Assembly (NCBI GenBank): GCA_002335605.1
Contig: BEDY01000006.1
Span: 930,001-994,000 of the forward strand
From: Prillingera fragicola
Taxonomy: Eukaryota > Basidiomycota > Tremellomycetes > Trichosporonales > Trichosporonaceae
Length of the DNA stretch: 64,000 bases
Reading direction: 5' to 3'
In this document: positions 23,514 through 35,338 of the stretch, one piece after another
How positions within the stretch are numbered: position 1 is the stretch's first letter
How the letters are laid out: every line of letters begins with the position of its first letter
Position numbers and translations under genes: made by a program
The notes under the pieces: generated by a model
The model's database searches: none
What the model saw: only the letters and a program-made list of their open reading frames with translations
Told to the model about the DNA's origin: nothing

Positions 23514-26500
23514 TCACCTAGGGTGCGCATACTGCGGCTGCGGGGACAGGCGGCGGTCAGGCTCGGGCCCGCCCCCGTTCGGCGCAGAGAGGTAGGGACG
23601 CCAGTCCCCTGTCCGAGGGTAGTCTCCTGGGCGCGCCGGCGCGTGCATCATCGGCGGTGGGGGGCCGTTCGGCGGGCCGGGGGGGAAGACGCCGAGGGAA
23701 GGTAGGGGTGGACCGGGGGCGTCCCAGTGGCCGCGTGGGGGGCCGCTTTGTGGTGGCATGTGGCCTGGAGGTGGCGTGTGCCGGCCGTGTGGGTAGAAGT
23801 CCCGGGGGTCGCGGGGGTCGCGGGGGTCACGAGGATCGCGAGGATGCGGGTCGCGGACGTCGCGCATGTCACGGACGTCGCGGTGGTCTCGCATATCGCG
23901 ATCGCGCGGGTCGCGGTCGCGGACGTCTCTGGGGTCGAGCATTTCCCGGTCTCGAGGGTCGCGGTCGCGGGGATCACGCTCTCTGGGATCACGCACGTCG
24001 CGAGGATCCCGGGGGTCGCGAGGATCACGCGGGTCGTGCCAATTTGGCGGCGCAGCGGCAACGGCAGCGTACGACGGATAGTCTGCTGGGCGAGCATACC
24101 TGTGGCGGTCGTCGGGGTGCTCGTCAAACGATCCGCGGTCGCTGCCAGCGTAGCGATCGTACACGGGCTCGCGAGCCGGCTCACGGGTGTACAGCGGCGG
24201 AGGCCCTGGTCGTGGTGAACGGCGCGGGGGCTGGGATCCTTCAAAGTCCCGTTCGTCGACCGTGCCGTCCGATACCACGGACGCAGTGTCAAATGGTCTG
24301 TCCTTCGGAGGCTCGTCGTTGAGTAGAGCCGATATACGCATCCCACCTGATCTCGAGGGAACGGGCGCAACTGTGGTAGTGCCAGGTGGCAGAGCAGTGT
24401 GTGGGCTGGGAGGGAAAACGGCGAGGCGCGGCTCGTGGTACTCGTTGGAAGCGCGGCGCTCGCCCGGAGGGTAGTCGTAGGTGCCAGGGAGGCGAGGGAA
24501 CTGGGCCGGGTACGCCTGCTTGGGATCCGAGCCCACATCTTGCACGCCGTTGACCTTGACGTTGGTCGTGACGCCGACCTCGTTGGAGGCAGGCTGCACG
24601 ATTCCCGCCGACCTCAAGTGATCAAGAGTCAGGTTGTAGTGATTCCTGACCTGTATGACAGTCTTCGTGTTGCCCAGCTTGTCCGCAATCGCACGAAAGT
24701 CTTTACCGTGCTCCCTGACCAGGTCGGGGAACTTTTGCTTCTCCGCAACAGACCAGTACGAGTTGGTAGTCGTGCGGCGCGGCTTGCTCTCTGCAGGCGC
24801 GGGAACGGGCGCGTTGGGATCAAGAGGTGGTGCGTTGGGATCCACGACCGGCTCGGCGACCTTGCGACGTTTCGTGCGCTTGACGGGAGGAAGAAGAGGG
24901 CCGGTGTCTATGACAAGGTTGGTGACTGGGTCGATGGCTGGCATGGGAGCAGCGCTCGAGTGCGGGGGCTCCAGAACGACGGCAAGACCACCGTTGGCCG
25001 GAGCAACAACCACGTCCGCAGCACCAGCCGCCGTAGCCTCGGCCTCCTTGGCAGCATCCTCCTCCTTGACCAGCGAGTCCTTCTGCATCGAACTCACACG
25101 AGGCCGCTTCTTGCCGCTCTTGGGAGGGGCGCGCGGCCGGCTCTTGCTCGCGGCAGACGGAGTCTCGCTCTCGGCCCGGGACGGCGTAGCGACCGACTGA
25201 TCCTCGGTGGCTGCAACCGACTCGGCGTCGCCCTTGCGCTTGCGCGAAGGCGGGCCTTCAGTCTGAGGCGTAGCAGGCATGTCGGATATCGACCTTCCTC
25301 CACGAGGCTTGCGGCTCGGGGGCTGGGGCGTCGAATTGCCCGAGCCAAGCTCGCGGTCGCGGTCGCGGTTGCGTGGCTTGCCAGCCTGCTTGGTCTTGTC
25401 AAGATCGGCGAGCAGTGCTGAACTCTTCTTCTTGGCCACAGCCCGACGTGCCTTGGACCCACGGCGCGAAGCGAGCAACGTCTTGTAGTCCTTGTCGTAC
25501 TTTGTGCGATAGTAGTAGAGCACACAGTCACCAGCAGACTTGTTAGGCAAGCCCTCGGCGATGCGACCAAACTGCTTCGGGTACTGGAGGTAGCGTTTCA
25601 AAAACTTGTCCCGCTCCTCGTCCTCCCAAATAGGCTCGGCGTCGCCCGCAAAGTCGTACAGCGCCAGCGGGTCCTGGACCAGATAATTCTCGTCCTCAAA
25701 GACAAAGTCGCGCTCCGCAGTGAGAATCATGTCTGGAATAGGCGCAGCAGTCTTGGTAGCACGATGCGTCGGGTCCTTGGCAGCACTGTCGGCGAGACCA
25801 GCAAGAATCGCCTGGTACTCGGCCTCGGTCGCCACGGCATCACCCGCACCACGCCGCCGGTTGCTGCGGGAAGGGAACGTTTCCTCCGCTATAGGTGTAG
25901 CTGGAGGGAGCCCTGGTGTCGCGACAGGCAATATGCTGCCCGGTATAGCGTACAGCTCGGGTGGAGGCGGGCCCCGCTTGGCCATCGTCTCCTCCAGAAA
26001 CGCCCGGTGCTCGTCCCACTCCTTGTCAAGCTCAAGGTACTCGTCCCGCAGCCTCTGCACCTTGTCGTCCAGCTCGCGCTTCTCGCGAATAACAACGGCC
26101 GTGACCGGTAAAATCGCCTGGGACTGTTGCTTTTCGAGCGGGGCCACAATCTCGTTGATGAGCTCGTCGACATGAACGCTTCCGACTGTAGGCACCCGCG
26201 TGCTCTCGGTCGGAGCAGCCTCCTGGTTCCAAGAGAGTATCGCGTCCACCTCGGCCTGGCAATCACCCTTCTTGCTGCCGACAGTAGCTCGGATGACAGC
26301 AACAACCTTGGCGTGGCGAGGGTCCTCTTCGTCGTCCGAGGCGGCGCCGCTCTCGCTGGGACCAGCAGTTCCAGGTTCGGTCTCGGCATCCGTGCTGGCG
26401 CCGAGCACAGACTCGGTCGTGCGTATCGGTTCCAGATCCCGGGGAGTCCGCGGGCTAGGCGCACGGGGCAGCTCCTTCCTGGGCACAGGGGCGGCTCCTC

Positions 26501-29189
26501 GGCGCTCGGCTATTGTGCTGCGCGTAGTGCGGGGCGGCGTCGCGGGGGGCAAGTCGACGACGGGGACCATGGGAGAGGCAAACGTGACCGTCTTCTCCAC
26601 CACGGGCTCCTGCATAGTCTCCACCGCGGCTTCAATGAGCGGCATGTCTTCGGTCGTGTCGGACTTGGGTGACGGAGCCCTGGGCGGAAGCATGGAACCT
26701 TGATCGGTCTTTGCTTCGGACAGTGGCTTCTGAGGAGCGGCTTCGGAAGCGTCTGTGTGCTCGAGCTTGGCCGGTGGCTCGTCAACGTCCATGCTATCGT
26801 TTGCAGGCACATCGACCATGGGCGCGGCAGCAGCGGCCTGGACATCAACCGTGGGTGGCTCGGGGCTCATACGAATGTCACCGTTGACATCGACAGCGCT
26901 GACTGGAGGCGGGGAAGGTGACCTAGAAGGGCCTTTGGGTAACTCGGTCGCGACAACGGGCTCCTCGACAGGGTCGACAGTCTCGACAGGCCTGGCCACG
27001 GGCTCCTCCTCGACAGGCGCGGGAGGGTCCTCGGCAACAATCTCGGCGACAGCCTCAGCGGCAGGTACCTCCGGCTCGACAGGCTCGGCTGGTGGCGACT
27101 CGGGCTTGGTCTCGGCGACAGGCTCAGGCTCAGGACTAGGCTCAACCACTGCCTCGGCGACCTCGACAGCGGCCTCAACGACAGACTCAGCAACAGCCTC
27201 AGCGACCTCGTCGACGACCTCAGTAGCGGCCTCCTCCTCGGGCTCTGGTACCGCTTCAGTCTCAGCGGCAAGAGATTGGAGGGCAGGCGCTGGCGTAGGC
27301 TCCTCCACGCGCACCACGGGTATCGGTGGTGGCGAGTGTGGCGCCTCCACTGCAGCGACTAGCTCTGGTGTAGGCTCCTTCGTAGGCGGTTCAATGACAG
27401 CCGCGGCTGTCGGCTCGATGGCGGGCTCCACTGGCTCAAGTGGCGCGGGTGCCGGTGGCGACGGAGAAATCTCCGTCGCAATCGGTGCGACATCTTGGAC
27501 TGGTTTGGGTGGCGAATGCGCTGGCTCTTTGACGGTTGGCTCGTCGTGCTTCTTGGCGACCTCTGGCTGCTCGGCTGGTTGGGCGACTTCTGGTACTGTG
27601 GGCTCCGTGGTCACGTCCAATTCCTTCTTGACCTCCGCAATGGAATGTGCTGCAGCTGTTCCGCTGGGTGGTGATGTGGACACACGGCTACCATTTGCCT
27701 TGCCTGCTTCCCCCGTGGTGAGTTGCAACTCATTTGAAGTATCGGGCTTGACATCCTCGGCAGACGCCTTGGAGTCCAGATGCGGCATTGGCGGCGGCGA
27801 GCGTACACGAGACAGTGGTGTTCCACCGCCAGTTCCACTAGCGTCGGATCTAGGTGGCGGCGGACGGTCTGGTCCAGCTGACGCGCCACGTCGAGAAGAC
27901 GGCGACGCAGTCCCACGGCTGAGACGTGAGGCCCATCCATCGTCATGCTGCCGTCCAAAGGAGGGCGACGCTGGACTGCGCTGTCGAGAGCCAGGCCGGC
28001 TGCGACCCCATTCGCGTTGCCTCCATCCACGGTCCCGATCGCCACCCCGCTCTCGTTCACGGTCACGATCACGACCTGGCGAGGGCCATCGACGGTCTCT
28101 CTCCCTGTCACGATCACGCTCACGGTTGCGCTCACGGTCGCGGTCGCGCTCCTCTGCTGCTGTCCAGCGTAGTAGGCGGACGGGGGAAACGACCTCTCCT
28201 TCCTCCAAGTCACTGACAGCGGCAGCGTTGGATGGGCTCTGGTTGGCCTTGGCCACTGGAGGCAAGGCAGCAACAGTGTCAACTGGGCTGGCGGATTCGC
28301 GAAGAGACCTAGGAGCTCGCGGCGGTGAGCGCGCAGCCAAGGTTGACGGCCCTGGTCCGGCAACGCCTGTCGCTCCAGGCCTATATGTATCATCTCGTCT
28401 TGCGCGCGGTCCTCGAGGAGCGGATGGGGGTGTCAATGGTCTCGCGCGCGAACGCGGAGGGGAGCGAGAATGAGACATGGATCTGTCGTGTCAGCACTCT
28501 TTCCGACTGCGAAAAAAAAGGCCCAGACTCACGGCCTGTCGTCTCTGTATCGGTCATCCCTAAACCGCCTGTCATCGCGGTCCCAGTCGCGGTCGCGGTC
28601 GAACCGCTCACGGCCAGGCGGGAACGGGCGGCCAGAGCCACCTCTTCTTCCCCCGGGTCCGTCGATGCGGTCGCGATCGTAGGCCCAATCACGGTCTCTG
28701 TCGCGTTCACGATCGCGGTCTCTGTCGCGTTCACGATCACGGTCCCACATGTCGCGGTCCCTGTCCCTGTCGCGGTCAAAGTCTCGTCTAGGTGGTGATG
28801 GGGAGCGTCCTCGTCGATCAGAGATGCCGTTTGGGCCGGATGGACGGAACGAGTTGCCGCCCCGAGCGCCGCGAGACCATGGTCGTCCCTGTTGTTGAGA
28901 ATGTTCAAACGGATGGCAAATGGGCAAATGTCGATGAGAATCAGAGTGCACGACGCAGGAGGAGCAGAACAAGTGGTTAGCATATGCTGTCTCTTGATTT
29001 AGCAACGAAAAAACGCACGTCTGATGGCCAAAAGCCTGGTCCTGGTCGTCCGTCGCGAGCATCCCGGTCTCGCGCGGGGACGGCGTCAATGTCGCGCGAC
29101 GAGCCTGCGCGCGCCCCGCTGGCCTCCTGCGTCGCCGCCGCTGGCTTTAGCGGTAGATGCGGCGGAGGCTGGCGACCCTGCGGCGTCAT
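23514..29189 (-). CDS. SNT1: SANT-domain corepressor, SNT1/NCoR-like (Set3 complex type)
   Basis: Complement of 23514..28482, 28533..28888 and 29019..29189 gives 1,831 residues. Snt1 is the scaffold of the yeast Set3 histone deacetylase complex. The N-terminus is RD/RE-dipeptide and Ser/Pro-rich. The middle is a long disordered Glu/Pro/Val/Ala-rich stretch (about 400-800). Two SANT/Myb-like domains follow. SANT1 (about 1105-1175) has PIWEDEERDKFLKRYLQYPK and SAGDCVLYYYRTKYDKDYK, the NCoR-type pattern. SANT2 (about 1410-1465) has YWSVAEKQKFPDLVREHGKD and TKTVIQVRNHYNL. The C-terminus has a DPR-repeat tract and a Pro/Gly-rich end. The exon 3 junction falls in the RP-S-MSHSRS segment. Upstream coding beyond 29189 without an ATG is possible. 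Minus-strand gene divergent from 29985. Confidence 0.86.
23812..24030 (-). repeat. DPR/DR hexa-nonanucleotide repeat tract in SNT1
   Basis: Short tandem units of the type CGGGGGTCG and CGCGGGTCG encode strings of Asp-Pro-Arg, Asp-Val-Arg and Asp-Arg. About 65 residues are affected. It is in frame and part of the SNT1 C-terminal region. Confidence 0.8.
28560..28790 (-). repeat. RD/RE dipeptide repeat tract near the SNT1 N-terminus
   Basis: Imperfect 6-18 bp units such as GATCGCGGTCTCTGTCGC encode Asp-Arg and Glu-Arg alternations, typical of arginine-charged domains of nuclear RNA- and chromatin-associated proteins. Confidence 0.8.
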
Positions 29190-29984
29190 GACGAAGGGAA
29201 AGGGGGGTGCGCGGGCGACCAAGTCGCGCGGAAGGTCTGGGATGGATAAATGAGAAAGTGTTCGACTGGTAGTCCGAGGTTGTTACGGGGGGTAGGATTA
29301 CGCAAGGAGTGGGCGCTGCGGGCGAGATGAATGTCGATATGGGTGTGCGACCGCAGCGTTGCCCATCAAGTATAGGCGTGATAGTATGATGAATGAGTAA
29401 GAAGGGGATGAAAAGAGGGAATGGACTCGAGCAAGAGAGGCAGGCAGAGCTCGACGCCGGTTGGGGGCAGGGCCCAGCGGGGGAAGGCAGGGGCCATGCA
29501 CACTCACCCACCCTCTGTGGCCACCCGGTCAAACATTGAATTACAAAATGTTCTAATAAAAACATGAAATCGCGGAATCAAATTCGAGGGGACTGTAATA
29601 CAAATTCCTTCTGTTGATTAGAAACACGCAGGGTTCTCATTTTCGAAATTTTCCGACATTTGAAGCCGCTTCTGCTAGATGCATGTGGCACCAGAGCAGA
29701 GGAACGGCGGCACCGATTGCGGCAGGCGTCAGAGCCAAGGGGCGCAGCGGGGGGGAAGGCGCGGAGGGCGCAGACGGCGCAGTGCCAAAGGGATGGATCC
29801 ACACACACACTGGGACTGTTGGGTGGCAAATTCCTCAAGAACCACCCCGGCAGCCACAAACAATACATGATGATGATGCAGCCAGCACTAATGCAAGCAC
29901 ATCCATCCCACATCACTCTTGCATCCTCTCCATTACTCACTCCTATCTTTTTCATCAACCCTACTACTCACACCACTACCCAGC
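29190..29984. other. Divergent promoter region SNT1 / small membrane protein
   Basis: 795 bp between two divergent starts. AT-rich stretch near 29540-29660. No gene recognised. Confidence 0.55.
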
Positions 29985-30407
29985 ATGTCTGACATTGTCG
30001 AGGGAATCCTCCACACCCTCCAGGTTGGTTCGGCACGTTCCTAGGCACACGCTTCTGCCACCCTTGCCTCCTACCACAAACCAACACTGACACTGGCACA
30101 GGGCTTTATCGAGACTGCATTTGCCGTAGCCCATACAGGCTGGGACGTGGCGTATACCTTTGTGCACGGCCTCGTCATGCTCTTGTGGAACACGCTCGAG
30201 AGCTTTGCAGCGTTCATCGGCGCCTCGGTCAACTTTGTCCTCAGTAAGTGTTCATGTTTCAGCCACGAAAGCCTGTTTTGTTGACAGCCCACAGCAAACC
30301 TCGTCGTCCTCATCCTCATCACTGTGGGGTTCCTCGTGTACCGCAGCAGCCAGCCGAGTACCGCCAGCGCCGTCCGTCAGAACAAGGGCAAGAAGAGGGC
30401 GGCGTAG
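29985..30407 (+). CDS. Small single-pass membrane protein of unknown function
   Basis: Exons 29985..30023, 30102..30243 and 30295..30407 join in frame to 97 residues. I do not recognise the family. The sequence is hydrophobic and aromatic, with a possible amphipathic N-terminal half (GFIETAFAVAHTGWDVAYTF), a clear transmembrane segment LTNLVVLILITVGFLVY (about 60-76), and a basic cytosolic-type tail NKGKKRAA. The lysine-rich end KKRAA is not a perfect KKxx ER-retrieval signal but is close. An alternative acceptor 7 nt upstream of 30295 would shift the frame and remove the membrane segment; the membrane version was preferred because it gives a sensible stop. Convergent with the AlkB gene. Confidence 0.72.
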
Positions 30408-30551
30408 AGCAGTGGACGTGGCAGAAGTGGCAAACTGGGTGGCAAAAGTTGGGTGGCAACGGGATCAAACGCTCCTCCAACTTGTGCCGCCGTCGAGCGG
30501 GAGAACGTACATGGATGATAGTAATACAGTAGTTTTGCAAGATGTAACAAC

Positions 30552-31571
30552 TTAAAAGAGCTGTCGGAATGTCAGACTGATACGCCCCTTCTTGACGGCA
30601 GGTTCGCGGGGAATCTCGTGCTGCAATGTCAGTCATCACTGCAAACTTGAGAACACACTTTCCAGAAATCTTGAGTTTGACCTGCGGCCGTCAGCTCGAG
30701 CCCAGCAGACAAGCTCACCCTGCATCACCACCAAGCTCCCGTTCGCCAGGCTTACGTCAGCCCAAGCGCTCTGTACAGCTTACCTCCACTTGTGATTCTT
30801 GCGCGTTGCCAACTCCTTTTCCAGCTCCGGCCCAACTCTGAGCGGGCCGTTACGCGCGGGCAGCCGCGGGGACATGACAAACGTCCGCTCAGCCCCAACA
30901 CTGATACTGGCAATGACACCGTTGTCTTTCGTGTCCGAGTGCCGCCTGCGGTGTAAATTTTAGATTCCACACGCATGCTCACCCAATGTAGACGCTCCCG
31001 TCGTCGTAGCGATTCAACAGCACATGGTTAAACTCCACCCCTAGGTGGGTTTGCACTTTGACGCGCATAGCCTCCAGCGCAGCTGGAAACGGCGAGTGGA
31101 CCTCGATACTCGCGCCAGAGTACTTTAGCGGCTGCTCAGTCGTAGAGTAGGCCGCGATTGAGCGCGACTGCACCACTTCCTTGCCGTACAGCTTGAGTGT
31201 CGGGTGGTCTGTTGACATTAGTGGGTAGCTGATACTGACGACGTACACCCTAAGCAGTCAGTGAGTTGTCAAGAGGCGAGGACGTACAGGTGTCCAAGGC
31301 GACAAGGTCTGCGTACCATTGCCCAGCTTCTTCGTCAGTGAGAAACTGCACGTGTCAGTCGTCGCCACGAGAGGCTACCCACGTTGGGCTGGTAGAGCAC
31401 ATCAGCGCCATGCCCGAGATCGAGGCGGTACTGCTCCAGCTCTGGGCGCGAGACTTGCTTGAACGCGGCGGCCACAGAGGTGTCTTTGGCAGCTTTTGAG
31501 GCAGTACCCAAAGCCCTTTTGGCTGTGTGCGAGAGCTCTGGGCTGGCTTGTCGCCTTCGTTTGGGGGGCAT
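30552..31571 (-). CDS. AlkB-family Fe(II)/2-oxoglutarate dioxygenase (ALKBH2/3-like)
   Basis: Complement of 30552..30620, 30659..30681, 30719..30750, 30784..30945, 30983..31208, 31288..31345 and 31383..31571 gives 252 residues with all phases closing. The family removes alkyl groups from N1-adenine and N3-cytosine in nucleic acids. Signature elements are HPTLKLYGKEVVQSR, FNHVLLNRYDDGSVYIGRHS with the iron ligands His and Asp in RHSD, then the distal His in WKHEIPRE and the 2OG-binding arginines in GRISLTFRQL. The N-terminus PPKRRR is a probable nuclear localisation signal, which fits DNA repair. Introns are 33-79 nt. Two very small exons (23 and 32 nt) carry the strand before the last histidine. 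Direct repair of DNA is inferred from the family. Confidence 0.9.
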
Positions 31572-32311
31572 GAGGTAGAGTGTGAACGAGGCGGCCCCGG
31601 ACACGACTGTCAGAGATGAGTGGATAGCCGTGCCTGAGAGAGAGTGGAGGTTGGTTTCAGAAGGTTGCTTTCGATGTGCGTTCGTTTGGCATCCCACAAC
31701 AAAGTATTTCACCGTCGTGGGCGAGCGAGCACAGCCAAAGCGGTGACGGCCTAGGCTTAGACCCGATGGAGGTGAATACGGCGTTGTCACTACAGGTCGA
31801 TGCATACTGACGCTTACGCAGCTGCGAAATAGCCTGCTGCTCGACAAAACAACGCACCTCGACAGTCGGTGACTGCTCGACTGGCGGGGTTGGGGTGCGG
31901 CTGCTGTGGGGTCTGGCGCAGAAGGCGCCTGCGCGCTGCGCAGTCTCGTTTGTCGCGCTGTCCTGTGAGTGGGTGGAGAAGTAGTTGAGATGGTGATAGA
32001 GACGTGAGGTTGTAGGAGGCTTGTTTCGGTGCGGCACATTCCTCGGCTTGCACGGAGACATCGGCGGCAATGGCTGCAAGATGCAGTGCCGTACACATGG
32101 TGCTTGTTCACATAGCTGCAGATTCTGGTCGTCAGCCTGGGCTCCGACGGACACATGCATCGCCTGTGACAAGAGCAGCCAGACCGACACAGCGTACCTG
32201 ATACGGCTTGTTGTGACCGCCGTCCGACTCGAGGTGCTACCCATGGTTCTGTTTCTCTACTTGACCATCTCCTTGGCCTATCTCGTCTCAAGCTGATCAA
32301 ATACAAGAATC
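31572..32311. other. Divergent promoter region AlkB / F-box-like gene
   Basis: 740 bp between divergent starts. Several open frames cross it on both strands, none with recognisable domains or convincing splice patterns. Confidence 0.55.
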
Positions 32312-33547
32312 ATGCATAGTAAGTGTCATAAACGCAGACCAGACCGCTAACGTGCAGCCGTCATCGATCACACGGCTTTCCCAGATATTATCGACACCAT
32401 CTTTGCCGTCGCGGGTCCTACGTCACTCGTAGCGCTGCGAGCCGCGTCTATCGACTTTTGGAACCGCGCCGACGGGATCCTGTTCAAGCATGTTCTCCTA
32501 GGAAGTCCAAACGACCGGATCGGCGTGGAACTGAGAGCACCAACACCTCCCTACCAGCGTCTCCCCTTTCTGCCCAACGCAGCACGCCTGTCACGCACGA
32601 AGCTGAGCCGGCATGGCCGAGAGCCGGTACAGTGTCTCCCCGACCTCCTCAAAACTGATCCGCCGGTTCTGGCTCGCTGCAAGCTTAACCTCGCTCGCAT
32701 CGAGGTCCTGGATATTCACATCATCACGCGCAATGCTCGCGTATTAGTTCTGCCATATGTAAAGCCGACAGTCGTCCGGCGCTCAACCGACTGGCGCTTT
32801 CTCAATCAACCAGAGCCACAAGCGATTTCAGGGCCTAGCTGGGTCGACTACTGGGACTTGAGCTGTGCTGCGCGTGGATCCCGGCTGCACGCACCCCGGG
32901 GCGGCCGGTACGACATTGAACTCGACCTGCCTCTCGGCGTGGCCAAGCTCACACTCCACATTGCGCTCAGCAACGTGAGCAGTCTGCACAGATTCACAAG
33001 CTCTCCGATCTTCCCCTCGACGCTGCGCCACCTCGTCATTGTCCTCCACTGCGGTCCGGACATTGACCCCTCGCGCGCGTCCCCGGACAGCACGAGTGAC
33101 ACCTCGAGCGACCACGACGATGACAGCCTGCCGGACGACCATGAGCACGACTTGCCAGCGGGGCTAGACGGCATCGTCCACATCATGGACGCCCACCTCC
33201 GACACAAGGGCAAGACCACCCTCGTCGGCGCCGAACGCATGCGCACCTGCTGCCCCGACCTCGGGCCTTGCAGTGACAACACTGCAATCTTCCAGACCCA
33301 GTTCGAGAGCGTCCTCCGCGACGTCCTCGCGGACGGGGACATGCGCGCGGAGCTGAAACCTAGGCACATCCGGCTTGCGCTCGAGTCGATCTCGTATCTC
33401 ACGCACGAGCAGTGGGGGGCCGCAGTGGCTGCCGCGGGCATGGCGGGGGTCGAGGACACGTTCATCACGTATGCGCAGGGGCGGGTCGGCAAGGCGGTCA
33501 AGTTTGACCCGTGCTATTTCTCGTCCACGGACGAAGAGGACGACTAG
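32312..33547 (+). CDS. F-box-like protein, fungal family of unknown target
   Basis: Exons 32312..32318 and 32358..33547 give 398 residues. The first coding exon is only 7 nt (ATGCATA). The N-terminus HTAFPDIIDTIFAVAGPTSL followed by VALRAASIDFWNRADGILF matches the layout of F-box motifs in tremellomycete proteins, which recruit substrates to SCF ubiquitin ligases. The remainder carries no repeats I recognise. An acidic Asp/Ser-rich loop lies around residues 245-265 (TSDTSSDHDDDSLPDDHEHD). The C-terminus is acidic. The start was chosen because the exon joins the F-box-like frame and the long frame lacks an earlier ATG. The F-box call is moderate. Confidence 0.75.
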
Positions 33548-33602
33548 GGCTGTACAGCGAGTGTAGGAGGTGTCAACATGCATTGCTTTACTTTACATTC
33601 TT

Positions 33603-34073
33603 TCAAGCGTTTTCTTCCCACTCTGCTTCTCGTGCCACACAGAAGCGGCGCGCGATCGGCACAACCTGCTCACCGCACGCGCCGATCACGCCTCGGCCAG
33701 GGAACGAAGCAACCCCACCACGAACGCTCAGATAACAAACCCGCCCGCGGCAGCATCGTACCTCGCCACCCACGGCATGCCCCACACCATGGGCCGGGAG
33801 GTCGCGCATGGCAGCTCGGTCGAGACCCACGGTGTCTTCCTGTCAGCTTTGCACTCAAGGGGGACGCACGAAGGCACGCTGCGCGTAGCCGTACGGCTGG
33901 GGGGATTTGAGCCTGCCCATCTCGACGGCGAGGATGAGGCCGTTCGGGCCTGTGGCCGCGGGCGAGGGGGGGGAGGTGCGCGGGCTGGGGGTGCCTGCGG
34001 AGACTACGCTGCTGTAGCTCCTGGTGTGGGTTGGTGTGCTGTTTGTGCTGGGAGGGGATGTGATGGGAGGCAT
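33603..34073 (-). CDS. Small two-exon gene, function unknown
   Basis: Complement of 33603..33839 and 33870..34073 gives 146 residues. The first 40 residues are Ser/Thr/Pro-rich. The rest contains GPNGLILAVEMGRLK, then PYGYAQRAFEDTVGLDRAAM and a Cys/Gly-rich part with RCCRGRVCYLSVRGG and VIGACGEQVVPIARR. I do not recognise a family. The 30-nt intron (33840-33869) is the shortest I accepted in this window; it has a GTGCGT donor and CTGACAG end and restores frame. The stop lies 55 bp from the convergent F-box-like gene. Real-gene status rests on the splice fit and on an ATG preceded by an ACCACA-type context. Confidence 0.55.
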
Positions 34074-35338
34074 TGTGGTTGTGATGGTTGAGAGAGTGTT
34101 AGGGTGCTGGCCGTTTTATGGACTGTAGTGATCGGCTGTGGCTGTGGCGAGGCATCGCCCAGTGTTGTGTTGTGTGGGGCGCTGTTGTTGCTTTGTGCTG
34201 CTGCAAGAGGGAGATAGACGTGCGGCAGCGGCGGGGTGAGTGGGAAGAGAAGAGGAGGGATGACATGTGTCGGTTGAGGTGGAGCTACGGGACAAAGGGG
34301 TGATGGCTGTTGTTGTTGTTGTTGTTGACAGGAAGGTAGCTCGAAACGCGGGCCATGGCACCGTCGCTGTCCCTGGCTGCCCGACCGACCACATGTCACA
34401 ATAGTCACGCAACACGTACCTACGTCGCACTGGGTAGAGGCTTCAATTTGAATAAGAAGACAAGCCGTAATGGCAGTCAAGGCTCAAGCGGAGCCCATTG
34501 TGGGAACCATGGTTGGGCAGATGCCAATGTCATGGCCTAGAAAGTGCCACACGATCCCTAACATGCCCACCGCCTGTGGGCAGTGAGGCGCTGACGCCCT
34601 TCTCTTGGGGGTGCTATCTTGTGTACCTTTTAAGCAATATCTCTTTCATTGCCCTCCTCGCAATGCCCCATCATCAATGGACGACTGGAAGAGCTGACCT
34701 GCGACAATGTCGGCGCCGATGGTGAGGGCGCGATCAACCACCTCGAGCAAGACGTCAGAGTCTCAGCCAGCCCATATCCCCAATCTCGAGCACATAGCTC
34801 CCAGACTCATCTAGACTATGCATGCTCATCAGCCTGCTCAACATGCGCTCAACATCCGATATCTCTCAAGACTTGCCAGGGGTGATGGTCATGGATGACG
34901 GTGAAGCCACGATTGGAGCGCCAGCTGCGACATGTGGCTCTGCCGTGCCTCTTTTCACGTTTCCCACCTACGAGGACATTGGCTGTAGAAGTCTCAAATC
35001 CGAAGACGACGATGAGTTGCTAGAGACAACCACAGAGTTTGGAAAGCGCATGCGGCTACATGTATTGTCATGTTGGGAGAGAGTTGTCAAGAGGTTGATA
35101 TCATCAGCAAGAGATTGGAGGGGCGTCATAGATAGGGCCGATTGTGAGCCTGACATGTATTCCATGGATAGGATGCACCGCCTGGCTGACAGAGGAATAA
35201 ATGTCAGGCTCACCCTCTCAGGGAAGACCCAACTGGCCCCGACCACCTCGTCACCACCACCTTGTCCATCTTGCATCTTCCCTCTCCATCTCTCTATCAA
35301 AACCACCACCACAAATCCCACTGGGCATCTAATCCAAG
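34074..35338. other. 1.27-kb divergent region before intersectin
   Basis: Holds promoters of the small unknown gene (minus) and of intersectin (plus). The 5' 300 bp carries CAA/GTT-type runs. Part of 34,950-35,230 reads as a plausible plus-strand peptide but has no start, splice fit or known domain. Confidence 0.5.

Noticed and set aside
24399..25421. 340-codon plus-strand open frame inside SNT1
   Set aside because: Antisense shadow across the SANT2 region and its low-complexity flanks.
26755..28473. 572-codon plus-strand Ser/Gly/Thr-rich open frame inside SNT1
   Set aside because: Mirror of the Glu/Pro/Val/Ala-rich disordered region of SNT1; no start context or splice signals.
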